This document shows positions 45,749-55,327 of a stretch of DNA of 64,000 bases, piece by piece (within the stretch, counting starts at the first letter, position 1; each line of letters starts with the position of its first letter). The stretch spans positions 43,709 through 107,708 of the forward strand of contig NZ_JACBFP010000010.1 in assembly GCF_021401085.1 (NCBI RefSeq), written 5' to 3'. A program made the translations under genes and the position numbers. The notes below the pieces were generated by a model. It saw only the letters and a list, made by a program, of their open reading frames with translations, was not told the DNA's origin and made no database searches. The DNA comes from Chryseobacterium sp. R2A-55 (GTDB lineage Bacteria > Bacteroidota > Bacteroidia > Flavobacteriales > Weeksellaceae).

Positions 45749-48352
45749 TTATTCCTCATCAAACAAGCTTCCAATTGTGCCTTCTTCCGGGAAATCCTCG
45801 TTGTTCAAGTCGTGGTTTCCAGTTGCAAGATGACCTTCGGTGGATTCCGCCTCATTGAAAACTGAATTGATTTCCGGTTCCGGAATGGTGATGTTGATTG
45901 CTTTTACCTTTTCTTTAATGAATTGGTTGCCAATCGCCTTAATTCCTTTTATTCCAATGAATTCGTCAATATTGATGATTTCTGGTTCCTTCTCTTTTCC
46001 TTTGTCTTTGGCGAAAACGATTTCAGCAGTGGAATTATTTGCCACGATCACATTTTCGATGAACGATTTGGAGTGTTCAGACGGCATGAAGTTTTGAATA
46101 TTGGTGGTGTTTTCCAATAAAAACCGCTTGATGAAATAGATTCCTTTTTCGCCATCGAAATAGATGCAGGTAATCGGCTGTTCCGGATTCCATTTTTGCA
46201 AAATCAGATATTCATCGTCAAATCGGTTGCTCAAATCGAAGGTGACTAATTTGGCTTCACCTTGCGAATTGATGGTCAGTATTTTATCGTCGCCCTTAAA
46301 TGTTCCCAGTAAAGTTCCCCGGGAATCGGCATTCAACCTTCGAACTGTATCATCAAACCAGATTTTCCTTGGTGCCAAAGTAGAAAGTCCCTCTTCTTTC
46401 AAATCTACTTTTTTCACGGCATATTTGGTCACCAGATTTCCTTTGGAATCTCTGCCCTTGATTGCCAATTCACTGAAATCGATATCGATTTTGTTCTTTC
46501 GGATTCTGGCGTTCGGTTTAAGGAGTACTGTCACCAATTCCGCTTCGCCATTTGGATTTGCTGAGAAATACAGCATTTCAGACCCTTTTTTGTCTGAAGC
46601 TAATTTATAGTCCGTGTTTCTGGTGACGCCGGTTACCGAAAAACGCTTCATGTAGCAAGGTCCGTCTCTTCCTTCGCGGTAAATCATGTTGTAAACAGTG
46701 CGTTTGTCATTTTTCTTCCACACAGCCACATGTTCTATATTTTTTCCGATAAAGGTTTTGGCTTCAACTTTCACCACTTTCATGGTTCCATCTTTTTGAA
46801 AGGTGATGATGTCGTCAATATCTGAGCAGTCAAAAAGAAACTCATCTTTTTTCAGTGAAGTTCCAATGAATCCTTCTTCCCGGTTTACATAGAATTTTTC
46901 GTTGGCTACCGCTACTTTGGTGGCATCGATGGTGTCGAAAATTCTCAATTCGGTTTTTCGCTCTTTTCCTTTTCCGTATTTCTTTAAAATATTGGTGTAG
47001 TAATCAATGGCGTAAGCAATTAAATTGGCGAGATGATGTTTCACCTGCTCTATTTTTCCTTCCAAAGCCAAAATGTTTTCCTTGAATTTGTCCAGATCAA
47101 AACGGGAAATTCGCTTAATTCGGATTTCGGTTAATCGGGTAATGTCTTCTTCTGTAACCGCCCTCAGCAAATGTTTGGTGTGCGGTTTCAATCCATTTTC
47201 GATGGTTTTGATGACTTCTTCCCAGGATTTCACTTCTTCAATATCGTGATAAATTCTGTTCTCGATGAAGATTCTTTCCAGTGAAGAAAAATGCCAGTTT
47301 TCCTGGAGTTCGTGGAGTTCGATTTCCAGTTCCTTTTTAAGCAAAGAAACGGTGTGATCGGTATTTCGCCTTAAAATCTCCGAAACGGAAAGGAATTCCG
47401 GTTTATCGCCCACAATGACACAGGCATTGGGTGAGATCGGGATTTCACAATCGGTAAACGCATACAGTGCATCAATCGTCTTATCCGGTGACACGTCATT
47501 ATTCAGCAGGATGTTGATTTCGACCTGGTCAGAAGTGTTGTCCTCGATTTTTTTGATTTTGATTTTCCCCTTTTCATTAGCTTTAATGATGGAATCGATC
47601 AAATCGCCAGTATTTTTTCCGAAAGGAAGCTCATTTATGCAAAGGGTGTGCTTGTCCTTTTGGATGATTCGGGCTCTAGCACGGATTTTTCCTCCTCGCT
47701 CTCCGTCGTTGTAATTGGAGACATCCAACATTCCGCCGGTTTGAAAATCCGGGAACAGTTCAAACTTCTTTCCCTTTAGATAAGAAATCGAAGCATTGAC
47801 CAACTCGATGAAATTGTGGGGCATGATTTTGGTCGAAAGTCCGACTCCGATTCCTTCCACTCCCTGTGCTAAAAGCAATGGAAACTTTACGGGAAGGTCT
47901 ATTGGCTCGTTGTTTCTCCCGTCATAAGACTTTACCCATGCCGTTGTTTTTGGGTTGAAAACCACTTCCAAAGCGAAAGGAGTAAGTCTTGCCTCGATAT
48001 ATCGGGCTGCAGCGGCTGAATCCCCGGTGTATATATTTCCCCAGTTTCCCTGCGTGTCGATCAAAAGTTCCTTTTGCCCAATCTGCACCATGGCGTCGGT
48101 AATGGAAGCATCTCCGTGCGGATGGTACTTCATGGTATTCCCCACAATGTTTGCCACTTTGTTGTATCGGCCATCTTCCAGTTCGCGCATGGAATGCATA
48201 ATTCTGCGCTGTACGGGTTTGAAACCGTCAAAAATGGAGGGAATCGCACGATCCAAAATTACGTATGATGCGTAGTCTAAAAACCAGTCCCTGTATAGAC
48301 CGGAAACTTTTTTCAGTGATTCTCCTTGCGGATTTTCTTGTTCTTCCATCAA
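45749..48352 (-). CDS. parC: DNA topoisomerase IV subunit A
   Basis: This is the DNA-cleaving subunit of topoisomerase IV, which unlinks daughter chromosomes. It has 867 residues. The catalytic tyrosine is Tyr118 in AAAARYIEARLT. The quinolone-determining region reads YHPHGDASITDAMV with Ser83, the residue usually found in sensitive strains. The C-terminal beta-propeller-like part runs from about 500. The acidic tail (NEDFPEEGTIGSLFDEE) is common in flavobacterial ParC. ParE lies upstream with one small gene between, and the start overlaps that gene by four bases, so the three form one operon. Confidence 0.95.
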   Translation of the reverse strand: MMEEQENPQGESLKKVSGLYRDWFLDYASYVILDRAIPSIFDGFKPVQRRIMHSMRELEDGRYNKVANIVGNTMKYHPHGDASITDAMVQIGQKELLIDTQGNWGNIYTGDSAAAARYIEARLTPFALEVVFNPKTTAWVKSYDGRNNEPIDLPVKFPLLLAQGVEGIGVGLSTKIMPHNFIELVNASISYLKGKKFELFPDFQTGGMLDVSNYNDGERGGKIRARARIIQKDKHTLCINELPFGKNTGDLIDSIIKANEKGKIKIKKIEDNTSDQVEINILLNNDVSPDKTIDALYAFTDCEIPISPNACVIVGDKPEFLSVSEILRRNTDHTVSLLKKELEIELHELQENWHFSSLERIFIENRIYHDIEEVKSWEEVIKTIENGLKPHTKHLLRAVTEEDITRLTEIRIKRISRFDLDKFKENILALEGKIEQVKHHLANLIAYAIDYYTNILKKYGKGKERKTELRIFDTIDATKVAVANEKFYVNREEGFIGTSLKKDEFLFDCSDIDDIITFQKDGTMKVVKVEAKTFIGKNIEHVAVWKKNDKRTVYNMIYREGRDGPCYMKRFSVTGVTRNTDYKLASDKKGSEMLYFSANPNGEAELVTVLLKPNARIRKNKIDIDFSELAIKGRDSKGNLVTKYAVKKVDLKEEGLSTLAPRKIWFDDTVRRLNADSRGTLLGTFKGDDKILTINSQGEAKLVTFDLSNRFDDEYLILQKWNPEQPITCIYFDGEKGIYFIKRFLLENTTNIQNFMPSEHSKSFIENVIVANNSTAEIVFAKDKGKEKEPEIINIDEFIGIKGIKAIGNQFIKEKVKAINITIPEPEINSVFNEAESTEGHLATGNHDLNNEDFPEEGTIGSLFDEE

Positions 48353-48831
48353 CTATTTTTCTCTCTTTCTTTATTGGTTTTAATGACTTTACTTAATGAA
48401 ATTTTCAAATCCGTCAATTCTTTTCGGGACAGATAAGAAACATCATATTTGAGTATGATTAAGTTGTTTTTTTTGCTTGAAATGGTAATGTATAATCGTT
48501 TAAATAACAAAGCATTAACAAATTCAAATTTTAAAAGTTTATATTTCGGAAACTCGTCGCGAAGCGGCTTGTTCAAAAAGTTTAATATATTTCTATTTCT
48601 GAAATTCAAAGCTTCACCATCACTATCATATTCAAAAATCTGCCTTCCGCGGATCAGAAGCACCAAAACAAATAAAACAGGAACTGAGATCAGCAATATG
48701 CTTTCCCATCCAAAAAGGTGAATTTGGTAATGTTTAAAAACAAAGAAAGCGATCCCCAAATACAAAATCAGCAGCACGACCGAATTCAATACATATAAAA
48801 AACCTGCCTTTTTATTGTTGTTTAACCTCAT
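48349..48831 (-). CDS. Small membrane protein between parE and parC
   Basis: The 160-residue protein has two adjacent membrane helices (SVVLLILYLGIAFFVFKHYQIHLF and ILLISVPVLFVLVLLIRG), then a soluble domain of about 90 residues with strands (FEYDSDGEALNFRNRN, LYITISSKKNNLIILKYDVS) that look like a PH-type or DUF-type domain. It starts 15 bases after parE ends and overlaps the parC start by four bases. The function is not known to me. The tight fit suggests either simple co-transcription or a membrane-linked partner for topoisomerase IV. Confidence 0.8.
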   Translation of the reverse strand: MRLNNNKKAGFLYVLNSVVLLILYLGIAFFVFKHYQIHLFGWESILLISVPVLFVLVLLIRGRQIFEYDSDGEALNFRNRNILNFLNKPLRDEFPKYKLLKFEFVNALLFKRLYITISSKKNNLIILKYDVSYLSRKELTDLKISLSKVIKTNKEREKNS

Positions 48832-48845
48832 TTCTCGGTCTTTTT

Positions 48846-50723
48846 TTAAGCTTCCTCTGATGCCTTTTTTTTGTCGATATCTGGATCTTCAACGACCAGG
48901 TTTTCTAAAATAAAAGTTTGTCTGTCTGGCGTGTTTTTACCCATGTAGAACTCCAAGAGCTGATCAATGGTCTGATCTTTACCTAAAACGACGGGTTCCA
49001 GCCGGATATCTTTTCCGATAAAGACTTTGAACTCGCCCGGATCAATTTCTCCCAAACCTTTGAACCGGGTAATTTCCGGATTTTTCCCAAGTTCTTCAAG
49101 TGCGAGTACCCTTTCCGCTTCATTGTAGCAATATCTGGTTTCTTTCTTATTTCTCACCCTAAATAAAGGTGTTTGCAGAATGTACAGATGTCCGTTTCTG
49201 ATCAAATCGGGAAAAAACTGCAGGAAAAAAGTAATCATCAAAAGCCGGATGTGCATTCCGTCCACATCTGCGTCAGTAGCGATGATGACGTGGTTATAAC
49301 GCAAATCTTCCAATGAATCTTCAATATTTAAAGCTGCCTGAAGCAGGTTGAATTCGTCATTTTCATAAACAACCCTTTTCGTCAACCCATAACAATTCAG
49401 TGGTTTCCCTTTCAGAGAAAATACGGCCTGCGTTTCTACATCGCGGGTCTTGGTGATGGAACCTGAGGCGGAATCCCCTTCCGTAATGAAAATCATGGTT
49501 TCCGCTTTTCTGTCGGCTTTTTGGTCGTTGTAATGTTGTCTGCAATCACGCAGTTTTTTGTTGTGCAGCGATACTTTCTTTGCCTTTTCTCGGGCCAATT
49601 TCTGAATTCCTGAGAGCTCTTTTCTTTCCCGTTCAGAAATGATGATTTTTTTAAGGATGGCTTCCGCAATTTCGGGATTTTTATGGAGAAAATTATCGAG
49701 TTTATTCTTCAGGAAATTGGTAATGAAACTTCTTACGGTTTCTTTACCAGGTTCCATTTCATTGGAACCCAGTTTTGTTTTGGTCTGTGATTCGAAAACG
49801 GGTTCTATCACCTTCACTGCGATTGCGGCAATGATAGATTTCCGAATATCTGCCGCCTCAAAATTTTTATTGAAGAATTCCCGGATTGTTTTCACATAAG
49901 CTTCACGAAAGGCATTCAGGTGGGTTCCTCCTTGTGTAGTGTATTGTCCGTTAACGAAAGAAAAATACGTTTCAGACTGCGATTTGTCTGAATGTGTGAT
50001 GGCAACCTCAATGTCTTCATCAGTCAGGTGAACGATTGGATAAAGGATCTCGCCTTCAAGCTCCTCTTCCAGCAAATCTTTTAACCCATTTTCGGAAAAA
50101 TAGGTTTCGCCATTAAAAACTATTTTCAATCCCGGATTGAGATAGCAATAGTTTTTAAGCATTTTTTCAATGTATTCCTTTCTGAACTTGAAATGGGTGA
50201 AAATTGTGGAATCCGGGACAAAGGTGATCTCGGTTCCGTTTCGGTCCGTGGAATCCACTTCTTCGTAATCTTCGGTAATGATTCCTTTGGAGAATTCTGC
50301 CATTTTCATTTTTCCGTCTCTCACAGATTTTACCTTGAAATAATCTGAAAGTGCATTCACAGCTTTGGTTCCCACTCCATTCAGACCGACCGATTTCTTG
50401 AACGCCTTCGAATCGTATTTTCCTCCGGTGTTCATTTTTGACACCGCGTCCACGACTTTTCCCAGCGGAATTCCCCGCCCGAAATCACGGATGGTTGCTT
50501 TGCCTTCATCGATTTTGATTTCGATTTTTTTTCCTGCTTTCATCACGAATTCATCGATGGAATTGTCAATGATTTCTTTGAGCAAGATATAGATGCCATC
50601 GTCAGCAGATGATCCATCCCCAAGTTTTCCGATATACATTCCTGGGCGAAGACGGATGTGCTCCTGCCAGTCAAGGGTTCTGATGTTATCGTCAGTATAG
50701 TTTACAGTATTGTTTTCGCTCAT
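48846..50723 (-). CDS. parE: DNA topoisomerase IV subunit B
   Basis: This is the ATPase subunit of topoisomerase IV, 625 residues from ATG 50723 ([18 protein letters not shown]). The GHKL ATP site has [19 protein letters not shown] and [14 protein letters not shown]. The TOPRIM part has [12 protein letters not shown] and the [12 protein letters not shown] aspartates. The open frame extends 42 codons further upstream but runs into the terminator of the preceding gene and lacks similarity, so the shorter start is preferred. It begins the parE-small protein-parC operon. Confidence 0.95.
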   Translation of the reverse strand: MSENNTVNYTDDNIRTLDWQEHIRLRPGMYIGKLGDGSSADDGIYILLKEIIDNSIDEFVMKAGKKIEIKIDEGKATIRDFGRGIPLGKVVDAVSKMNTGGKYDSKAFKKSVGLNGVGTKAVNALSDYFKVKSVRDGKMKMAEFSKGIITEDYEEVDSTDRNGTEITFVPDSTIFTHFKFRKEYIEKMLKNYCYLNPGLKIVFNGETYFSENGLKDLLEEELEGEILYPIVHLTDEDIEVAITHSDKSQSETYFSFVNGQYTTQGGTHLNAFREAYVKTIREFFNKNFEAADIRKSIIAAIAVKVIEPVFESQTKTKLGSNEMEPGKETVRSFITNFLKNKLDNFLHKNPEIAEAILKKIIISERERKELSGIQKLAREKAKKVSLHNKKLRDCRQHYNDQKADRKAETMIFITEGDSASGSITKTRDVETQAVFSLKGKPLNCYGLTKRVVYENDEFNLLQAALNIEDSLEDLRYNHVIIATDADVDGMHIRLLMITFFLQFFPDLIRNGHLYILQTPLFRVRNKKETRYCYNEAERVLALEELGKNPEITRFKGLGEIDPGEFKVFIGKDIRLEPVVLGKDQTIDQLLEFYMGKNTPDRQTFILENLVVEDPDIDKKKASEEA

Positions 50724-50830
50724 ATTAGGATGTTCCGCTGAATAGGCGGATCTCTGTTTTCTTTCAGTAACCCACAAAAATAGCGAAAGGAAAATTATAT
50801 TTAAAATATTGTGGAAAAGTTTTACAAACT

Positions 50831-50861
50831 TTAAAAAGAAAAGCCGCACTTTCGCACGGCT
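50831..50861 (-). terminator. Terminator of the M20 amidohydrolase gene
   Basis: On the minus strand AGCCG and CGGCT close an 11-base loop and are followed by TTTTCTTTTT. It also marks the limit of the parE upstream region. Confidence 0.75.
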
Positions 50862-50882
50862 CCGTTCTGCTTCTGGATTTCG

Positions 50883-52046
50883 TTACTGCAGATAATTTTC
50901 TACCAGTGCCACCCAATATGTTGCTCCCACCGGCAAGAGTTCCTGATTGAAAACGTATTTCGGGTGATGTACCATGAAAGTGTCGCCATTACCTACCATG
51001 CAGTAATTTCCCTTCTTTTTTTCCAGCATAAAGGCAAAATCCTCGCTTCCCATATACGGATGTGCATCAGTGAAAACGTGATCTGCACCAAAAGTTTCTT
51101 TGGCTACATTTGCAGCCCAATGTGTTTCTTCGTCTGTGTTTACCAGGACCGTTCCCGGAATTCCTTCGCGGATTTGCACCTCGCAATTAAAGGATTCTGC
51201 CTGTGCTTTAGTGATCTTACGCACTTTATCGAGGACCATTTTTCGGTCATCGGGGTCCATATTTCTAATGCTTAACCGAAGAATCGCTTTTTGCGGAACA
51301 GCATTTCCGGCAATTCCGGATTGGAAAGAGCCCACATTGACCACTGAATTATGCCACGGCGAGAGATTTCTGGAAACTATAGTCTGCAGCGCCATTACCA
51401 GTGAGGATCCACAAACAATGGGGTCGATTCCCAGTTCGGGCATTGATCCGTGTGAACCCTTTCCGGTGATTTCAATTTCCCAATTATCAACTGCAGCCAT
51501 AAATTTTCCTGTGTTGAAATAGAATTTTCCTAATTCAAGTCCTGGCATATTGTGCATACCGAAAACGGAATCCACCGGAAATCTTTCAAAAAGTCCGTCT
51601 GCAATCATTGCAGGTGCTCCTTCCATGGTTTCTTCGCCAGGTTGGAAAAATAGACGAACGGTTCCATTGAATTTTTTGGTTTCAGCCAAATATTTTGCAG
51701 CACCTAAAAGCATGGTAGTATGGGCATCATGACCACAAAGGTGTGCTTTTCCTTCTGCTTTGCTTTTGTATGGCAGATCGTTGTCTTCCACAATAGGGAG
51801 CGCGTCAAAATCTGCCCTTAAGCCGATCGATTTGTCACTGTCTCCAACTGTCATTGAAGCTACAATTCCGGTTTTTCCCACACCTTCCACAATTTCCCAT
51901 GTACCGATTTCCCGTAGGCGTTGCACAATGAATTTTGCGGTTTCTGTTTCACTCATGGCCAGTTCCGGCATCTGGTGCATGTGTTCCATCCAGGATTTTA
52001 GGATATTATTTTCCGATGTGATTTTTTCTAAAACTTCTGTACTCAT
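50883..52046 (-). CDS. M20-family amidohydrolase (hippurate hydrolase/IAA-amino acid hydrolase type)
   Basis: This metal-dependent enzyme removes N-acyl groups from amino acids, 387 residues. Metal ligands are in LCGHDAHTTM (Cys104, His106, His109) and the catalytic Glu pair in QPGEETMEGA (Glu138/139). The lid domain has ITGKGSHGSMPELGIDPI. A late His is in VHHPKYVFN. No signal peptide is seen, so it acts in the cytoplasm. It is the last gene of a probable operon with an MFS transporter and an outer-membrane protein, which suggests uptake and hydrolysis of an acylated amino acid or similar compound. Confidence 0.93.
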   Translation of the reverse strand: MSTEVLEKITSENNILKSWMEHMHQMPELAMSETETAKFIVQRLREIGTWEIVEGVGKTGIVASMTVGDSDKSIGLRADFDALPIVEDNDLPYKSKAEGKAHLCGHDAHTTMLLGAAKYLAETKKFNGTVRLFFQPGEETMEGAPAMIADGLFERFPVDSVFGMHNMPGLELGKFYFNTGKFMAAVDNWEIEITGKGSHGSMPELGIDPIVCGSSLVMALQTIVSRNLSPWHNSVVNVGSFQSGIAGNAVPQKAILRLSIRNMDPDDRKMVLDKVRKITKAQAESFNCEVQIREGIPGTVLVNTDEETHWAANVAKETFGADHVFTDAHPYMGSEDFAFMLEKKKGNYCMVGNGDTFMVHHPKYVFNQELLPVGATYWVALVENYLQ

Positions 52047-52148
52047 TTTATTTACATTTTTTTTAGGGTTTGATTTTTAAAAGATGCAAAGTCAAAGAAA
52101 TATTGATCTCTTATTTCTTTGAAATGGCAGTTTTTTGTATAATATGAT

Positions 52149-53609
52149 TTATTCTGCTTTTTTGCCTTTTGGTACTGTTTTCATAATGGAAATAATGGCT
52201 AAAACAACCATTGCAAGGTTGAGCCCCAATGCAATCATTGCGGCCTGCCTTATTACCACATTATCCTGCCGACCCACATAATCTACCATTCCGTTTAACC
52301 AGTCGATAGGACTTCCAATTCCGCTTACAGCGGTGAAAATACTTGCTGAAACTGCAACTCCAAGCGCAGCACCCAAAGATGAAGCCATTTTGTAGATACC
52401 GGCTCCTGATCCAGACTGGTCTGCAGGTAAATTAGATAATGCCGCATCCGTGGAAGGGGTTGCATAAAATGCCAATCCTAAACCAAAAAGGGTGTAAGCC
52501 ACCACTGCCAGAATTTCATAGGTACCAATCATCGTATTGGTGAACATCAACAGAATAATGGATAGACCTACAATAAGTGAACCCCAAATCATGGGTTTTC
52601 GAGCGCCAAATTTCTGCAACAGTTTCTCACCCACTCTAATGAAAGCTACAATGGCAATGGCATAACCCAAAGTCAGCAGTCCCGCAGCTTGTGAAGTTAA
52701 GTTACCGCCTAGCTGCACCAATCCAAGGGAAACGATCAAAATACCTGCTGTGGCATTCAGCAAAAAGTTGGAAATAGTGCAACCGGTAAAAATCGGGTTT
52801 TTGAAGAGTTTGAAATCTACAAAAGCATTGACGTTTTTTGATTCCAGCCTATAAAAAATGTAGCCAAATATTACAAATACTGCTAAAAGTCCTAATGTAG
52901 TAACGCTCGTCCAGCCAAATGTGCTTCCCTTCGTCAAAAACAACATTAAACCAATAATGGAAAACATAAATGAAATTACGCCGACCAAATCAAATTTATA
53001 ATCTGATTTTACTTCGCCTTTGCTTTCAGGAGTGCCTTTCACCATCAAAAATCCGATGATAGAAACGACTACAGTTGCCCAGAAAATATATCGCCAACCA
53101 AAATTTGATGCGACCAGACCGCCGAAAAGTGCACAGAAACCTGAACCTCCCCATGAACCTATAGACCATAAACTGATGGCTCTCTGCCTTCCTGCTCCTT
53201 CCCAATAGGCCTTTACCAATGCTAAAGAAGCGGGCATTAATGATGCTCCGGAAAGCCCCTGAAAAATCCTACCCGTCATCAAAACTGGAGTAGCCAAGGT
53301 ACCAGACGGCGTTAAGGCTACCAACGCAGAACCTATAATACTGAAAACGAAACCGATAAGCACCATTTTCACGCGGCCCACTCTATCGGCAAGCCCACCA
53401 AGAACAACGATAAAAATGCCGGAAAAAAGTGATGTAATTGAAACAGCAATATTCATCATATTCTGTTCCATTCCTAAATCTTTCGCCATTCCCACATTGA
53501 TATTCAAAGTGGTTTGCGCGAATAACCAAAATGCCAAGACCCCTAAAATGATTCCATACAGAAGGCGGTCATTGCCTTTGTAAACTTGTGTTGCTACTGT
53601 TGTTTGCAT
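52149..53609 (-). CDS. MFS transporter, DHA2 (14-helix) type
   Basis: The 486-residue inner-membrane transporter has about 14 hydrophobic segments. The motif between helices 2 and 3 is GGLADRVGRVKMVLIG, the MFS A motif. Motif C-like residues follow in SGASLMPASLAL. Relatives include QacA/SmvA drug exporters, which drive export with the proton gradient. The position between an outer-membrane protein and an amidohydrolase also allows uptake. A 64-residue ORF that mimics its two ends lies directly upstream. Confidence 0.92.
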   Translation of the reverse strand: MQTTVATQVYKGNDRLLYGIILGVLAFWLFAQTTLNINVGMAKDLGMEQNMMNIAVSITSLFSGIFIVVLGGLADRVGRVKMVLIGFVFSIIGSALVALTPSGTLATPVLMTGRIFQGLSGASLMPASLALVKAYWEGAGRQRAISLWSIGSWGGSGFCALFGGLVASNFGWRYIFWATVVVSIIGFLMVKGTPESKGEVKSDYKFDLVGVISFMFSIIGLMLFLTKGSTFGWTSVTTLGLLAVFVIFGYIFYRLESKNVNAFVDFKLFKNPIFTGCTISNFLLNATAGILIVSLGLVQLGGNLTSQAAGLLTLGYAIAIVAFIRVGEKLLQKFGARKPMIWGSLIVGLSIILLMFTNTMIGTYEILAVVAYTLFGLGLAFYATPSTDAALSNLPADQSGSGAGIYKMASSLGAALGVAVSASIFTAVSGIGSPIDWLNGMVDYVGRQDNVVIRQAAMIALGLNLAMVVLAIISIMKTVPKGKKAE

Positions 53610-53646
53610 ATTGTAATTAATTATATTTTTTTATTATTGAGTTGTT

Positions 53647-53841
53647 TTACCGTAATTTTTTTGGTATTGATTTGTGAAATTTGGCAGTAACCCATGCGAA
53701 AACACAGACTAAAGTTAGAGTCAGATTTCCTGTGGGAGCAATATTCATCATCGAATTGGCAAATAACCAGAAAGTAAGCACTACGAGGATTAATCCAGTC
53801 AGGATCCTTTTGTTGCCCGGGGTCGAAAGTCTATTTTCCAT
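53647..53841 (-). CDS. 64-residue ORF, apparent in-frame collapsed MFS transporter
   Basis: The ORF encodes two membrane helices. Residues 1-36 (NKRILTGLILVVLTFWLFAN, then SMMNIAP) parallel the start of the downstream MFS protein (NDRLLYGIILGVLAFWLFAQ, then TTLNI). Residues 37-64 (NLTLTLVCVFAW through SIPKKLR) parallel its last helix and tail (NLAMVVLAIISI through TVPKGKK). The simplest reading is a second MFS gene that lost about 420 internal codons in frame. The ORF is intact and sits 11 bases after the outer-membrane gene and 37 before the MFS gene, so it is transcribed. Whether it is a relic or a working small membrane protein is open. Confidence 0.5.
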   Translation of the reverse strand: MENRLSTPGNKRILTGLILVVLTFWLFANSMMNIAPTGNLTLTLVCVFAWVTAKFHKSIPKKLR

Positions 53842-53852
53842 GATGTTTTTTT

Positions 53853-54611
53853 TTATTTCAAGGGAAGGATCACAGTACAGCCTGCAATAAAGTGCTGTGT
53901 TTTTGCGCTTGGGTTATGTGCCACCTTCACAAAAATTGGGAAGGGCAAACTATCACTGATTGCGAAATTATATTGTGCCTTAGCTTCCAGATTAATAATT
54001 CCAGCTTCTTGGGCATAAAGTCCTTTCCAAGGTGTTCCGCCCACATATCCGTCAAACTGCCACTTATTGACCTTGAAACCCGAGGAAATTTCCGCATAGC
54101 TAGAAAAATTACGTTTTCCGTTTTCATTAGGATCTTTACCCAAAACTATGGATGCCCATTTCAGCTGAATCGGCACACCTTTAAAACGGTAAACCATATA
54201 ATAATCGACAAAATGTTTAGAGGTAATAATGTCGAAATCCAAAGGTTTTGAGTTCCAAAAATTGGTTCCCGGTGAGAACATATCCTGCAGCGCCACAGAA
54301 AACTCGGGTGTAACTTTGTAGATCACAAACGGCATCACCGTTTTGTAAATATTGTCAAGAGAGGCACCTGCAAATATTCCGAAGGTCCAGCGGTTTTTCA
54401 TCATGGTGATTTGCGTTTCGAAAGAAGGTGCTTTCCCAAAAAGTCCACCTCTTCCGATTCCTCGCCAATAATGCTGTGTAACGTAAGTGACGCTTAAACT
54501 GATTTTCATCGGGTTAGCAATTATCGGGGCAAGGTTTTTCAGCGTGTCCTGTTGGGAAAAAGTAAAAATACCCGACAATAGCAATATTAAAGTTAATACT
54601 TTTTTCATCAT
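53853..54611 (-). CDS. Unknown outer-membrane beta-barrel-like protein
   Basis: The 252-residue protein has a signal peptide (KVLTLILLLSGIFTFSQ). The mature part is rich in aromatic residues and alternating strands (ISLSVTYVTQHYWRGIG, WTFGIFAGASLDNIYK, VDYYMVYRFKGVPIQLKWAS). It ends in a strand (HFIAGCTVILPLK), as expected for an outer-membrane barrel. No named family was recognised. It is first in a same-strand series with the MFS remnant, the MFS transporter and the amidohydrolase and may be the outer-membrane channel of that system. Start ATG 54611 or 54608. Confidence 0.75.
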   Translation of the reverse strand: MMKKVLTLILLLSGIFTFSQQDTLKNLAPIIANPMKISLSVTYVTQHYWRGIGRGGLFGKAPSFETQITMMKNRWTFGIFAGASLDNIYKTVMPFVIYKVTPEFSVALQDMFSPGTNFWNSKPLDFDIITSKHFVDYYMVYRFKGVPIQLKWASIVLGKDPNENGKRNFSSYAEISSGFKVNKWQFDGYVGGTPWKGLYAQEAGIINLEAKAQYNFAISDSLPFPIFVKVAHNPSAKTQHFIAGCTVILPLK

Positions 54612-55033
54612 GAAATTTGCATTATTAAAAATAATTAATTTTCTAAAAACTTTTAGTAAAATTTTCAGCAGACATTTGTTCTTATATCATAAAATTGAGT
54701 TATTAAAATAGCTGGGCGCTAAACTGAACTCTCGTTATTTTTTGAGACGGATTCCTGTGCATTGACATTATTCAAATAAATAATAAAATCAGCAGAAAAG
54801 GACAAAATTTCATTTTTTTGGAGGTCTCTCTTTCGAAAGCCTGGTGCAAATTTATGATCGTAATCATATTTTCGCTGAATATTTTGTTATGAGATATCTC
54901 ATTAAGTGTCTAAATATGAGAAACATCATGATTTTAAAATAAAGAAATACGCTTCTAAAATCCTGAAAATTTTAATGGTTTTTCTCTATTTTTCGCCTTA
55001 AAATAAAGACCACAAGGATTAATCTATAGTGAC
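54612..55033. other. Noncoding region with two dyads
   Basis: No gene was recognised. Two inverted repeats lie 36 bases apart: TATGAT-cgta-ATCATA at 54853-54868 and the perfect palindrome ATGAGATATCTCAT at 54889-54902. They lie about 240-290 bases upstream of the outer-membrane gene on the minus strand, so they could be operators for that operon or for a lost gene. Confidence 0.45.
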
Positions 55034-55064
55034 AAAAAACCGACTCCCAAAAAGAGCCGGTTTT
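55034..55064 (-). terminator. Terminator after the DoxX remnant
   Basis: AAAACCGACTC and GAGCCGGTTTT pair with one mismatch, and the minus strand continues with T residues. It lies 26 bases after the remnant's stop codon. Confidence 0.85.
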
Positions 55065-55090
55065 CAAACTAAACTATTAAAAAACTAAAC

Positions 55091-55311
55091 TTAATCCCAA
55101 GTATTTTTTGTGGATGCCGCATATTTTCCACCACCTGTGAAAAACAAAGCCACGGCAGCGAAGAAGAACAATGCCTGAACTTCCAATGACCAGGCACCAA
55201 CTTCCGTCAGAGTGCCTATTTTGTCCATTGCAGCGGTAATGACTACCACAACATCAATATTCCTATTGCCACACGCAAAATCATTAAACCGAAGTCGCTA
55301 TTTTTCTTCAC
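55091..55311 (-). pseudogene. DoxX family remnant with internal deletion
   Basis: DoxX proteins are small four-helix membrane proteins of about 130-150 residues. Reading from GTG 55311 one frame gives VKKNSDFGLMILRVAIGILMLW and then a stop. A second frame just after it gives VITAAMDKIGTLTEVG, EVQALFFFAAVALFFTGGGKY and TKNTWD to the stop at 55091. These are the first and last parts of DoxX. Roughly 60 middle residues, including helices 2 and 3, are gone and the two parts are out of frame. Promoter box and terminator are intact. With the interrupted FMN reductase next door this forms the second decay zone of the window. Confidence 0.78.
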
Positions 55312-55327
55312 CCCTGAATATTTTCAG

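Noticed and set aside
50724..50849. 42-codon N-terminal extension of parE
   Set aside because: It overlaps the terminator of the amidohydrolase gene and is hydrophobic sequence foreign to ParE.
43301..54726. GCTAAACTGAACT occurs near 43303 and near 54714
   Set aside because: Only 13 bases are shared and nothing else in the surroundings matches; most likely coincidence.
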